A stretch of 7,063 bases of DNA from the NCBI GenBank assembly GCA_031288675.1, contig JAITQY010000004.1, positions 1-7,063 of the forward strand. The letters run 5' to 3'. The notes beneath the pieces are model-generated. The model saw only the letters and a list, made by a program, of their open reading frames with translations, did not search any database and had not been told where the DNA came from. This document shows, piece after piece, positions 1-4,993 of the stretch. Position 1 is the stretch's first letter; the number at the start of each line of letters is the position of its first letter. Origin of the DNA: Oscillospiraceae bacterium (GTDB taxonomy: Bacteria > Bacillota > Clostridia > Oscillospirales > Oscillospiraceae). The position numbers and the translations under genes were made by a program.

Positions 1-74
1 ACGAGTTCTCTGTTCAGGGTATAGTTAACTTTTTCAAACGGCTGTTTCGCCCGAAGAAAAGGAGAGCAAAATGA
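1..74 (+). CDS. livM: C-terminal end of probable branched-chain amino acid ABC transporter permease LivM (partial)
   Basis: Only the last 23 codons are present, in the frame starting at base 3 and stopping at TGA 72-74. The other two forward frames are closed by stops at 22-24 and 26-28. The peptide is short and strongly basic, ending FFKRLFRPKKRRAK, as expected for the cytoplasmic tail of a membrane permease. Its stop overlaps the livG start as ATGA, which is the usual coupling in liv operons. LivM would be one of the two inner-membrane permeases feeding leucine, isoleucine and valine through the complex energised by the next two genes. The identity is inferred almost wholly from position; the residues themselves are not diagnostic. 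Confidence 0.6.
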   Translation, partial: EFSVQGIVNFFKRLFRPKKRRAK

Positions 75-844
75 AAGATAACGTGCTGAACATAAAGAAT
101 CTTACGATGCGTTTCGGCGGAGTTACGGCTGTGGACGACCTGTCGTTAGAGATAAACCGCGGAGAAATCGTTGCGCTTATCGGACCGAACGGGGCAGGGA
201 AGACTACTGCGTTCAACTGTGTGACAGGGGTATACGAACCGACCGGCGGCGTAATCAGTTTCCTTGACAATGAGATAGCCAAAGGCACTACTCCCGACAG
301 GATCACGAAGCTGGGCATCGCGAGAACGTTCCAAAATATACGCCTGTTTAACACTATGACGGTGTTAGAGAACGTGTTAGTTGCCAAGCATATGCGCACG
401 AAACACAATATTTTTACTGCGGCGCTGCGAATAAGCGGCAGGGAAGAGAAGCGCGTCCAGGAGGAAGCGCTTGCGCTTTTGGAAGAACAGGGACTGCTGC
501 ACCTTAAAGACGAAATCGCGTCCAATCTGCCGTATGGCTTACAGCGCCATTTGGAGATAGCGCGCGCGCTGGCGACCGACCCTCAGCTTATCCTGCTTGA
601 CGAGCCTGCGGCGGGGATGAACCCGCAGGAAACGCTGGAGCTTGCGGAATTTATTCAGCAGATACGCGATAAGTACAACCTTACGGTATTCATAATCGAA
701 CACCATATGGATTTGATAATGCAAATATCCGACCGGATATATGTTCTTGATTTCGGCAAGCTGATAGCGACGGGAACTCCGGCGGAGGTTCAGGAGAATC
801 AGCGCGTAATCGACGCGTACTTAGGAGTGGCGGAAGATGCTTAG
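71..844 (+). CDS. livG: Branched-chain amino acid ABC transporter ATP-binding protein LivG
   Basis: A 257-residue cytoplasmic ATPase, normal family length, that would hydrolyse ATP to drive branched-chain amino acid import together with LivF and the LivH/LivM permeases. Visible motifs are Walker A GPNGAGKTT at residues 38-46, the Q-loop glutamine at about 88 (RTFQNIRLF), a LivG-type degenerate signature LPYGLQRHLEIARAL from about 153, Walker B LILLDEPAAG with Asp177-Glu178, and the switch histidine in IIEHHMDL at about 211. The LPYG form in place of LSGGQ is a known trait of LivG proteins. The start is supported by AAAGGAG about 6 nt upstream and by the ATGA overlap with the preceding gene. 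It overlaps livF by 8 nt. Some liv-type systems carry other substrates such as urea or amides, so the exact substrate is inferred. Confidence 0.93.
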   Translation: MKDNVLNIKNLTMRFGGVTAVDDLSLEINRGEIVALIGPNGAGKTTAFNCVTGVYEPTGGVISFLDNEIAKGTTPDRITKLGIARTFQNIRLFNTMTVLENVLVAKHMRTKHNIFTAALRISGREEKRVQEEALALLEEQGLLHLKDEIASNLPYGLQRHLEIARALATDPQLILLDEPAAGMNPQETLELAEFIQQIRDKYNLTVFIIEHHMDLIMQISDRIYVLDFGKLIATGTPAEVQENQRVIDAYLGVAEDA

Positions 845-1535
845 TATAAAGAACCTTAGGGTGAATTACGGCAGCATAGAGGCTGTAAAGGGAATTTCCT
901 TTGACGTGCCGGAGGGCAAAGTAGTAACGCTTATCGGCGCGAACGGAGCCGGCAAAAGCACCACGCTGAAAGCCATATCCGGATTGGTCAGACCGCAGGA
1001 AGGCACGATAGAGTTCAACGGCGAAAACATCGCGTCGAAAGACGCGGCGCATATTGTAGGCAGGGGAATAACGATGGTGCCGGAGGGGCGCAAAATCTTT
1101 CCGGATATGAGCGTGCTGGAGAACCTTAAAATCGGCGCCTATATGCGCAAAGATAAACTTGACAGCGACATTGAGTGGGTATATGAGCTTTTCACAAGAC
1201 TTAAAGAGCGAAGCTGGCAGCTTGGCGGTACGCTGTCCGGCGGAGAGCAGCAGATGTTAGCGGTCGGACGCGCCCTTATGAGCCGCCCGAAGCTGATGAT
1301 GATGGACGAGCCTTCATTAGGACTCGCTCCGCTTATAGTGCGCGATATATTCAATATTATCAGGGAAATCAACAAGCAGGGCGTCACCATTCTGCTGATT
1401 GAGCAGAACGCGAATATGGCGCTTCAAACCGCAGACGCCGCGTACATAATGGAAACGGGGCGCATAACGCAAAGCGGCGCGGGACGCGACCTGTTAGACG
1501 ACCCGGCTGTCAAGGCGGCGTATTTAGGTAAGTAA
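837..1535 (+). CDS. livF: Branched-chain amino acid ABC transporter ATP-binding protein LivF
   Basis: A 232-residue second ATPase of the transporter, full family length. Motifs are Walker A GANGAGKST at 34-42, the VPEGRKIFPDMSVLENL segment around 81-97 that is characteristic of LivF, the signature LSGGEQQ at 133-139, and Walker B LMMMDEPSLGLAP with Asp157-Glu158. The switch position reads LLIEQNANMAL, so glutamine replaces the usual H-loop histidine. This is normal for LivF and not a lesion. AGGAG at 823-827 lies 9 nt before the ATG. The start codon sits inside the last codons of livG, implying translational coupling. It is the last gene of the operon; a hairpin follows 15 nt after the stop. 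Confidence 0.94.
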   Translation: MLSIKNLRVNYGSIEAVKGISFDVPEGKVVTLIGANGAGKSTTLKAISGLVRPQEGTIEFNGENIASKDAAHIVGRGITMVPEGRKIFPDMSVLENLKIGAYMRKDKLDSDIEWVYELFTRLKERSWQLGGTLSGGEQQMLAVGRALMSRPKLMMMDEPSLGLAPLIVRDIFNIIREINKQGVTILLIEQNANMALQTADAAYIMETGRITQSGAGRDLLDDPAVKAAYLGK

Positions 1536-1550
1536 TAAATATAAGAGTAA

Positions 1551-1583
1551 CCGCCCCCGAATCCGATAGAGATTCAGGGGCGG
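1551..1583 (-). terminator. Hairpin between convergent liv and agrBD transcripts
   Basis: The arms CCGCCCCCGAATC (1551-1563) and GATTCAGGGGCGG (1571-1583) form a 13-bp stem with a 7-nt loop. Read as RNA from the minus strand, the single non-Watson-Crick position is a G-U wobble and the stem is followed by a U-rich tail (TTACTCTTATATTTATT). Read from the plus strand, the same position is a C-A mismatch and no U-run follows. It is therefore best assigned as the agrBD terminator, 20 nt after the agrD stop. It may also stop or stabilise the liv transcript, which ends 15 nt away on the other side. Confidence 0.75.
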
Positions 1584-1603
1584 CTGCTCATCTGCTTCAC
1601 ACA

Positions 1604-1756
1604 TTACTTTTTGCCCGTCCGTTGCTTAATGTTGGCGGGTAGTTTAGGCTGATAAAATGCTAAACTGCATGCAGTAACCGCCGCCGCAGAAGCGCTGACC
1701 AAAATTATGCGCGAGGCAATACGCGCCGCTTTTTTGGTAAAATCACCTTTTTTCAT
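1604..1756 (-). CDS. agrD: AgrD-like cyclic lactone autoinducer peptide precursor
   Basis: A 50-codon gene immediately after agrB. Its ATG overlaps the agrB TGA as ATGA, and AGGAGG sits 8 nt upstream, inside the agrB 3' end. The product has three parts. A basic amphipathic leader (residues 1 to about 25, KKGDFTKKAARIASRIILV) would associate with the membrane. A core VTACSLAF holds the only cysteine, Cys30. A tail YQPKLPANIKQRTGKK follows. Aligning Cys30-Phe34 with the Staphylococcus AgrD ring (Cys plus four residues, then DEVEVPKEL) places Leu39-Pro40 opposite the conserved Val-Pro of the AgrB recognition tail. Known agr biology predicts AgrB cleavage after Phe34 and thiolactone closure onto Cys30. 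Position, start signal and motif together make this secure despite its size. The N-terminal end of the mature peptide cannot be read from sequence. Confidence 0.92.
   Translation of the reverse strand: MKKGDFTKKAARIASRIILVSASAAAVTACSLAFYQPKLPANIKQRTGKK
1655..1669 (-). other. Predicted thiolactone macrocycle segment of the autoinducer (Cys-Ser-Leu-Ala-Phe)
   Basis: Codons 30-34 of agrD. Five residues from the only cysteine to the residue before YQPKLP match the ring size of known staphylococcal and clostridial autoinducing peptides. The ring is formed by the Cys30 thiol and the Phe34 carboxyl. Three of the four non-cysteine residues are hydrophobic. This is inferred from family alignment; the length of the exocyclic N-terminal tail is unknown. 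Confidence 0.75.
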
Positions 1757-2340
1757 TTCTTACGCCTCCTGATTTTTTTATTAATAAACGCCGCGATCGT
1801 TGAAACGGATGCCGCTAAATTGCCAAGGGACAAGCAGGTACCAAACTTGGCTAAGTCAAGAATATATAAACTTAAACTTATTAACACACAACCCGTTACA
1901 ACGAGCCGCGAGCGTTTACGGAATTTGGTGAGTTCTGTGCCGGTCAAAGGTCTGTTCGGATGTTCAAACGGAGCCAGCGCAAAAATCACGGTCAAAGAGA
2001 AGATTGAAGAGAAGACTATCACAGGCATATATGCCATAGGCGGGATAAACTTGATGCAGACGGCAGAAAGAAGTATTGTCCCAGCTGAAATTACAGCGCA
2101 CACTATAAACTTTTCCGCGTGCGCGCCGCCCGCCGAAGTCCTTAGCAGCGTAAAGGAGACAAAGAAAAGCAATACCTCAAACAGAACACCAAACGCCAAT
2201 CCTACTATCAACGCGATAGCCGCACAGATGGCGTAAGAAATCGTGATAGCCGCTCCAAACACATATATGTCGCGCATATGGATGCCAACTATACGGTGGA
2301 GTACAAAAAAATCCGCTATCCTGTTCGCAAGCTTTTCCAA
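1753..2340 (-). CDS. agrB: AgrB-like membrane peptidase, processes the AgrD propeptide
   Basis: A 195-residue polytopic membrane protein, the usual AgrB length. The catalytic pair is visible in RTSAGGAHAEKFIVC: His74 and Cys81, with the same 7-residue spacing as His77/Cys84 of Staphylococcus aureus AgrB. A second family signature follows, LAPFEHPNRPLTGTELTKFRKRSR at about 122-144. Hydrophobic segments lie around 28-66, 76-120 and 146-187, and the C-terminus is basic (KKIRRRKK). The start is a TTG at 2338-2340 preceded by CGGAGGG with a 7-nt gap; the first in-frame ATG is residue 22 and would remove the N-terminal amphipathic region typical of the family. The gene follows an AgrA-type operator and promoter and overlaps agrD by 4 nt. 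It would cleave the AgrD tail and form the thiolactone at the membrane. Confidence 0.94.
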   Translation of the reverse strand: MEKLANRIADFFVLHRIVGIHMRDIYVFGAAITISYAICAAIALIVGLAFGVLFEVLLFFVSFTLLRTSAGGAHAEKFIVCAVISAGTILLSAVCIKFIPPMAYMPVIVFSSIFSLTVIFALAPFEHPNRPLTGTELTKFRKRSRLVVTGCVLISLSLYILDLAKFGTCLSLGNLAASVSTIAAFINKKIRRRKK

Positions 2341-2357
2341 AGGTAGTCCCTCCGAAT
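2341..2357 (-). promoter_or_regulatory. Ribosome binding site supporting the TTG start of agrB
   Basis: The minus strand reads CGGAGGG, then ACTACCT, then TTG GAA AAG. The G-rich core lies 7 nt before the TTG. No comparable site precedes the first in-frame ATG, which would be residue 22. This decides the start. Confidence 0.8.
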
Positions 2358-2369
2358 GTTCTTGCGCTT

Positions 2370-2399
2370 ATTATAACGGACGCAGGAAATGATTGTCAA
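2370..2399 (-). promoter_or_regulatory. agrBD promoter, consensus sigma-A hexamers with 18-bp spacer
   Basis: On the minus strand TTGACA (2394-2399) and TATAAT (2370-2375) are both perfect consensus, separated by 18 bp. The other complete promoters in this window have 17-bp spacers. The longer spacing could make this promoter depend on an activator, as is known for agr promoters in Staphylococcus. The expected start of transcription near 2363 leaves a short leader with the agrB ribosome binding site. Confidence 0.88.
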
Positions 2400-2407
2400 G
2401 CACCAAA

Positions 2408-2442
2408 GCCATGAACGGGCAATTTATAGCCGTGAACGGGCA
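2408..2442 (-). promoter_or_regulatory. Putative AgrA (LytTR) binding site: two direct repeats 21 bp apart
   Basis: On the plus strand GCCATGAACGGGCA (2408-2421) and GCCGTGAACGGGCA (2429-2442) agree at 13 of 14 positions. On the minus strand the cores are CCCGTTCAC (2440-2432) and CCCGTTCAT (2419-2411). They lie 21 bp start to start, leaving a 12-bp gap between 9-mers, and each contains the GTT core of the LytTR consensus (W-[AC]-[CA]-GTT-N-R-K, 7 and 8 of 9 matches). The proximal repeat ends 11 bp before the agrBD -35 box. Two repeats on one helix face upstream of an agr promoter is the classic AgrA arrangement. Binding by the agrA product of this window is inferred. Confidence 0.85.
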
Positions 2443-2446
2443 TTTT

Positions 2447-3760
2447 CTATTTTTCCTCAATAGAAATGTTATGTAATTGTATGAAAATTGTAAATTTACT
2501 GTCTTCATAGCGGTACTCAAACTGTCCTCTGTACCGGTTGACAAGCTGTTGCACGATAGCTAAACCTAATCCGTGACGTATCGCGTCGCCTTTGCTTGTC
2601 TTCGGCAATTTGTTTTCAATAACTTTGACCGGCGGCGAAGAATTGACGATACGTATGTAAAGGAAACGGGATTCGGCTTTCAGATCCAGCGCGATACGGC
2701 GATTGTCGGTTTGCGGAAGCCGCAGGCAAGCCTCAATGGCGTTGTCAATCGTATTGCTTAAGATTATATTAAGATGTACAGTGCTTATTAATATATTGTC
2801 TAAGGGGGAAGAGTTAACCGTAAAGTTTATATTTTCATTTTCGGAGGTCTGCATCTTTTCTGACAACAGAGCGTCAACGCCGGATTTACCGGTTATAGAC
2901 CGTGTCAGGGCAGGATAAGTCTCATTTAAGTATTCTGACAGATATTTATCAAGTTCGCTGTAACATTTATCTGACAATAGTTTTTGTATACTTATCAGAT
3001 GATTTGTAAGGTCATGTTTGATAGAGCGTATATCTGTATTTTGCGTATCTATAAGCTTGAAGCGCTGCTCGTCCTGAATAAGCTGTTGCTCAGTCGCTAT
3101 GATGTGTATCTCATGCTCGGCATGTTCCTGAAGTTTTTGAAATATGAAGAAAACTAATAATGACATAATTACTATAGCAAGTTCAGATAAGGCATTCAAA
3201 AATGCCGCAGATGTATTACTGTCTATAAGAAATAAAAAATCAGTTAGCGCAATTCCCACACATATGTAAATAATAAATAATAACAACAGATGATAGTGAT
3301 GTGAAATCGGACTAATAATAGATCCTTTTTTTGAGACGATGTGTACTAAAATAAATAATATTGCTTTTGATAAATATGCGCCAAAATAGTATAAAAAATA
3401 ATTTGCGCTGATTTCTGCAACTGACATCCCTGTGATAAAAGATATAACGGATATAGTCAATATTTCAGAAACGAAGAGATACGCGTTAATCAGCCCTCCG
3501 CTGAATATTCGCTGTGTAAGCGTGCCGTTATAAAGCGTGATAGGCAGGATAAAACACGTTGCGATGGCAAGTACAGTGACCGTGTCCGGGAAGAATATGG
3601 ACAAAAAATTATTTGCAAAAAAATAAGTAAGGTAAGCGGTTATATAATGTTTTTTGCCCTCGTACCGGTTACCCAGAAAACGATAGAAGAAGACGGCAAG
3701 CATTACGGTTTCACTGACCGCGACAGGCAGATGCAGTAAATCCGCAAGTTCAAAAATCAT
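2447..3760 (-). CDS. agrC: AgrC-like membrane sensor histidine kinase (GHKL/HPK10 type)
   Basis: A 437-residue kinase read from the ATG at 3758-3760; an upstream in-frame ATG at 3823 would add 21 residues but lies deep inside agrA. GGGGGAAAG precedes the chosen ATG, giving an 11-nt overlap with agrA. The N-terminal half (about 1-208) is hydrophobic with about six or seven membrane segments and no large extracellular domain, as in AgrC sensors. A helical linker (about 210-245) leads to the phosphoacceptor box SIKHDLTNHLISIQKLL with His249. The ATPase domain follows: N-box ILSNTIDNAIEA with Asn340, and G-box HGLGLAIVQQLVNRYRG at about 396-412. These are hallmarks of the HPK10 family that pairs with LytTR regulators. 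It would sense the mature agrD peptide and phosphorylate AgrA. The gene is clearly more AT-rich than the liv genes, especially in the membrane half. Confidence 0.92.
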   Translation of the reverse strand: MIFELADLLHLPVAVSETVMLAVFFYRFLGNRYEGKKHYITAYLTYFFANNFLSIFFPDTVTVLAIATCFILPITLYNGTLTQRIFSGGLINAYLFVSEILTISVISFITGMSVAEISANYFLYYFGAYLSKAILFILVHIVSKKGSIISPISHHYHLLLLFIIYICVGIALTDFLFLIDSNTSAAFLNALSELAIVIMSLLVFFIFQKLQEHAEHEIHIIATEQQLIQDEQRFKLIDTQNTDIRSIKHDLTNHLISIQKLLSDKCYSELDKYLSEYLNETYPALTRSITGKSGVDALLSEKMQTSENENINFTVNSSPLDNILISTVHLNIILSNTIDNAIEACLRLPQTDNRRIALDLKAESRFLYIRIVNSSPPVKVIENKLPKTSKGDAIRHGLGLAIVQQLVNRYRGQFEYRYEDSKFTIFIQLHNISIEEK

Positions 3761-4472
3761 TTCTTTCCCCCATTTTATATCTGAAGTGTTTCCTGTCGAA
3801 GTCTTTAAGCTTACGCTTTGCAATCGTGATGTCGTTTTCCGGATATTGCTGCCTGAAGATAATTAAATTTTTTTCCCGTCCCGCGCAGTGACGCAAATTT
3901 ACAAGATACTGCCTGTTGCACCGGAAGAAGCCGTATCCGGCAATTTGGTTTTCTACTTCGTCTATGGTGTATCTGTGCAGACATTCTTTGTACGCGATGG
4001 TGTGGATATAGACGTAATGATCCCGCACTTCAAAATAAAGTATATCTTTACACGGCACGGTATGCTCTTCGCTGTTTTGGAAGTATATAAAAAATTGAGT
4101 TTCCGCCCTTTGCTCCATCGCGCTGACTACAGTGCGGTTGAACATATCCTGATTATAGGGTTTTGGAAGAAATCCGTGCGAGTGCTGCGCGAATACGTCC
4201 GGCAGCGCCTCTAAGTGCGTGGATACAAAAATAATGGTGGTATCCTCCGACGTAAGGTCGGCGTAGACGTCCAGCCCTGACATTGTAGGCAGAGCAATAT
4301 CAAGGAAAATAAAGTCATATTTGTTTCCGCCTTTGACGCTTCTTGCTAAATCAACGCCGCTGGCAAACTCTTCAATATCTATCTTTTTGCTGCGCCACAA
4401 CGGAAATTTATGAATGACTTCACGAAGAATAATTAAATGAACATTCTCATCGTCGCATAAAGCAATTCGCAT
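3750..4472 (-). CDS. agrA: AgrA-like LytTR-family response regulator
   Basis: A 240-residue cytoplasmic transcription factor. The receiver domain (about 1-120) has the acidic pair Asp7-Asp8 (ALCDDEN), phosphoacceptor Asp58 (FIFLDIALPTMSGLD), the switch Ser84 in IIFVSTH, and Lys104 in FLPKPYN. The C-terminal LytTR DNA-binding domain (about 133-235) contains DILYFEVRDHYVYIHT, a central YTIDEVENQI segment, GFFRCNRQYLVNLRH, and a basic end with ITIAKRKLKDF. AAGGAAGGG lies about 6 nt before the ATG. It is the first gene of a two-gene transcript with agrC and has its own promoter. Its expected target is the direct-repeat site in front of agrB. Other LytTR regulators such as VirR or ComE share the fold; the neighbours make AgrA the best name. 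Confidence 0.93.
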   Translation of the reverse strand: MRIALCDDENVHLIILREVIHKFPLWRSKKIDIEEFASGVDLARSVKGGNKYDFIFLDIALPTMSGLDVYADLTSEDTTIIFVSTHLEALPDVFAQHSHGFLPKPYNQDMFNRTVVSAMEQRAETQFFIYFQNSEEHTVPCKDILYFEVRDHYVYIHTIAYKECLHRYTIDEVENQIAGYGFFRCNRQYLVNLRHCAGREKNLIIFRQQYPENDITIAKRKLKDFDRKHFRYKMGERNDF

Positions 4473-4512
4473 AACTACCCTTCCTTATATTCCATTTATT
4501 TCTATATCTACA

Positions 4513-4541
4513 AATATATTACAAATAGCTTGCTTTGTCAA
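4513..4541 (-). promoter_or_regulatory. agrA-agrC promoter
   Basis: On the minus strand TTGACA (4536-4541, perfect) and TATATT (4513-4518) are separated by 17 bp. Transcription would begin near 4506, giving a leader of about 35 nt before the agrA ATG. No pair of LytTR repeats was found upstream, so agrAC looks separately controlled from agrBD. Confidence 0.85.
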
Positions 4542-4548
4542 GCTATTT
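4523..4548. repeat. Perfect 10-bp inverted repeat spanning the agrA -35 box
   Basis: AAATAGCTTG (4523-4532) and CAAGCTATTT (4539-4548) are exact reverse complements with a 6-bp spacer. The dyad covers the -35 hexamer of the agrA promoter and lies upstream of the predicted start, so it would act as DNA and not as an RNA hairpin. It is a candidate operator for a dimeric regulator. No regulator gene for it is evident here. Confidence 0.6.
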
Positions 4549-4617
4549 CGGGATATTGCGCGTTGAAACCGGAAACTTTTTTCAATAACTATTGAGATAT
4601 TATTCGGAGAAAAATGC

Positions 4618-4658
4618 TCTTAAAACTAAAAGCTCCGCCGGTTTCTGCCGGCGGAACT
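4618..4658 (-). terminator. Rho-independent terminator of the ferredoxin gene
   Basis: The arms AGCTCCGCCGG (4631-4641) and CCGGCGGAACT (4648-4658) form an 11-bp GC-rich stem with a 6-nt loop. In minus-strand RNA the one irregular pair is a G-U wobble, and the stem is followed by TTTTAGTTTTAAG. The hairpin lies 15 nt after the ferredoxin stop, so it should end that transcript and insulate agrA from it. Confidence 0.88.
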
Positions 4659-4673
4659 TTGCGGTGATTTTGA

Positions 4674-4844
4674 TTACGCGGCAATCGCGTCGTGCGGACA
4701 GTTGCTTTCGCAAGTTCCGCAGTCAACGCAATCGCTGTCGATTATCGCGAAAACGCCGTCGGTCTCGGAAATGGCGTCCACCGGACAGTTTTCTTTGCAT
4801 GCTCCGCACGCTTTGCACTTGTCCTGAATGATTTTATAAGCCAT
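4674..4844 (-). CDS. 2[4Fe-4S] clostridial-type ferredoxin
   Basis: A 56-residue soluble electron carrier, the size of classic clostridial ferredoxins. It has two cluster motifs. The first is Cys10-x2-Cys13-x2-Cys16-x3-Cys20 followed by Pro (CKACGACKENCP). The second is Cys39-x2-Cys42-x2-Cys45-x3-Cys49 followed by Pro (CVDCGTCESNCP). All eight ligands are present, with pseudo-twofold symmetry including the PVDAI/PHDAI repeats. The start is set by GGGGGAG about 6 nt upstream of the ATG at 4842-4844. It is monocistronic, with its own promoter and terminator. It would carry low-potential electrons for enzymes such as pyruvate:ferredoxin oxidoreductase or hydrogenase; the partner is not shown here. 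A ferredoxin of this kind supports an anaerobic host. Confidence 0.95.
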   Translation of the reverse strand: MAYKIIQDKCKACGACKENCPVDAISETDGVFAIIDSDCVDCGTCESNCPHDAIAA

Positions 4845-4878
4845 TGTACACTCCCCCTATATGTATTTGTATAAGTTC

Positions 4879-4907
4879 AATATATCACAGCGTATCGGGT
4901 TTGTCAA
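4879..4907 (-). promoter_or_regulatory. Ferredoxin gene promoter
   Basis: On the minus strand TTGACA (4902-4907, perfect) and TATATT (4879-4884) are separated by 17 bp, giving a leader of about 30 nt ahead of the ATG. It is divergent from the dnaD promoter; the two -35 boxes are 31 bp apart. Confidence 0.87.
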
Positions 4908-4938
4908 GGACTTTTGCGAGTATGAAGTGAAATCGCGC

Positions 4939-4967
4939 TTGACACTTTGCGGACGGTATGTTAAAAT
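4939..4967 (+). promoter_or_regulatory. dnaD-dnaI operon promoter
   Basis: TTGACA (4939-4944, perfect) and TAAAAT (4962-4967) are separated by 17 bp. The predicted start near 4974 lies downstream of the in-frame ATG at 4958, so that ATG cannot be used from this promoter. This supports the TTG start at 4994. Confidence 0.84.
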
Positions 4968-4980
4968 ACAGTCGAAAAGT

Positions 4981-4993
4981 AAGAGGATATAAT
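4981..4993 (+). promoter_or_regulatory. Ribosome binding site supporting the TTG start of the dnaD-like gene
   Basis: AAGAGG at 4981-4986 is followed by a 7-nt gap and then TTG TCA AAC. The upstream in-frame ATG at 4958 has no comparable site and overlaps the promoter. Confidence 0.75.

Noticed and set aside
34..525. Minus-strand frame of 163 codons opposite livG
   Set aside because: Low-complexity serine-rich product, antisense to LivG with all ATPase motifs intact; a shadow frame.
1664..1675. 12-bp palindrome ACTGCATGCAGT
   Set aside because: It encodes Thr-Ala-Cys-Ser at the agrD processing region; coding constraint is sufficient explanation.
1820..2236. Plus-strand frame of 138 codons opposite agrB
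   Set aside because: It lies antisense to a well-supported AgrB gene with catalytic motifs, and it has no convincing ribosome binding site or domain.
3758..3823. Longer AgrC start at 3823 adding 21 residues
   Set aside because: It would sit 74 nt inside agrA with a polar, non-conserved-looking extension. The ATG at 3760 has a G-rich ribosome binding site and begins a hydrophobic N-terminus typical of the family.
4592..4831. Plus-strand frame of 79 codons opposite the ferredoxin gene
   Set aside because: It passes through the ferredoxin terminator and coding region; the minus strand carries all eight cluster cysteines.
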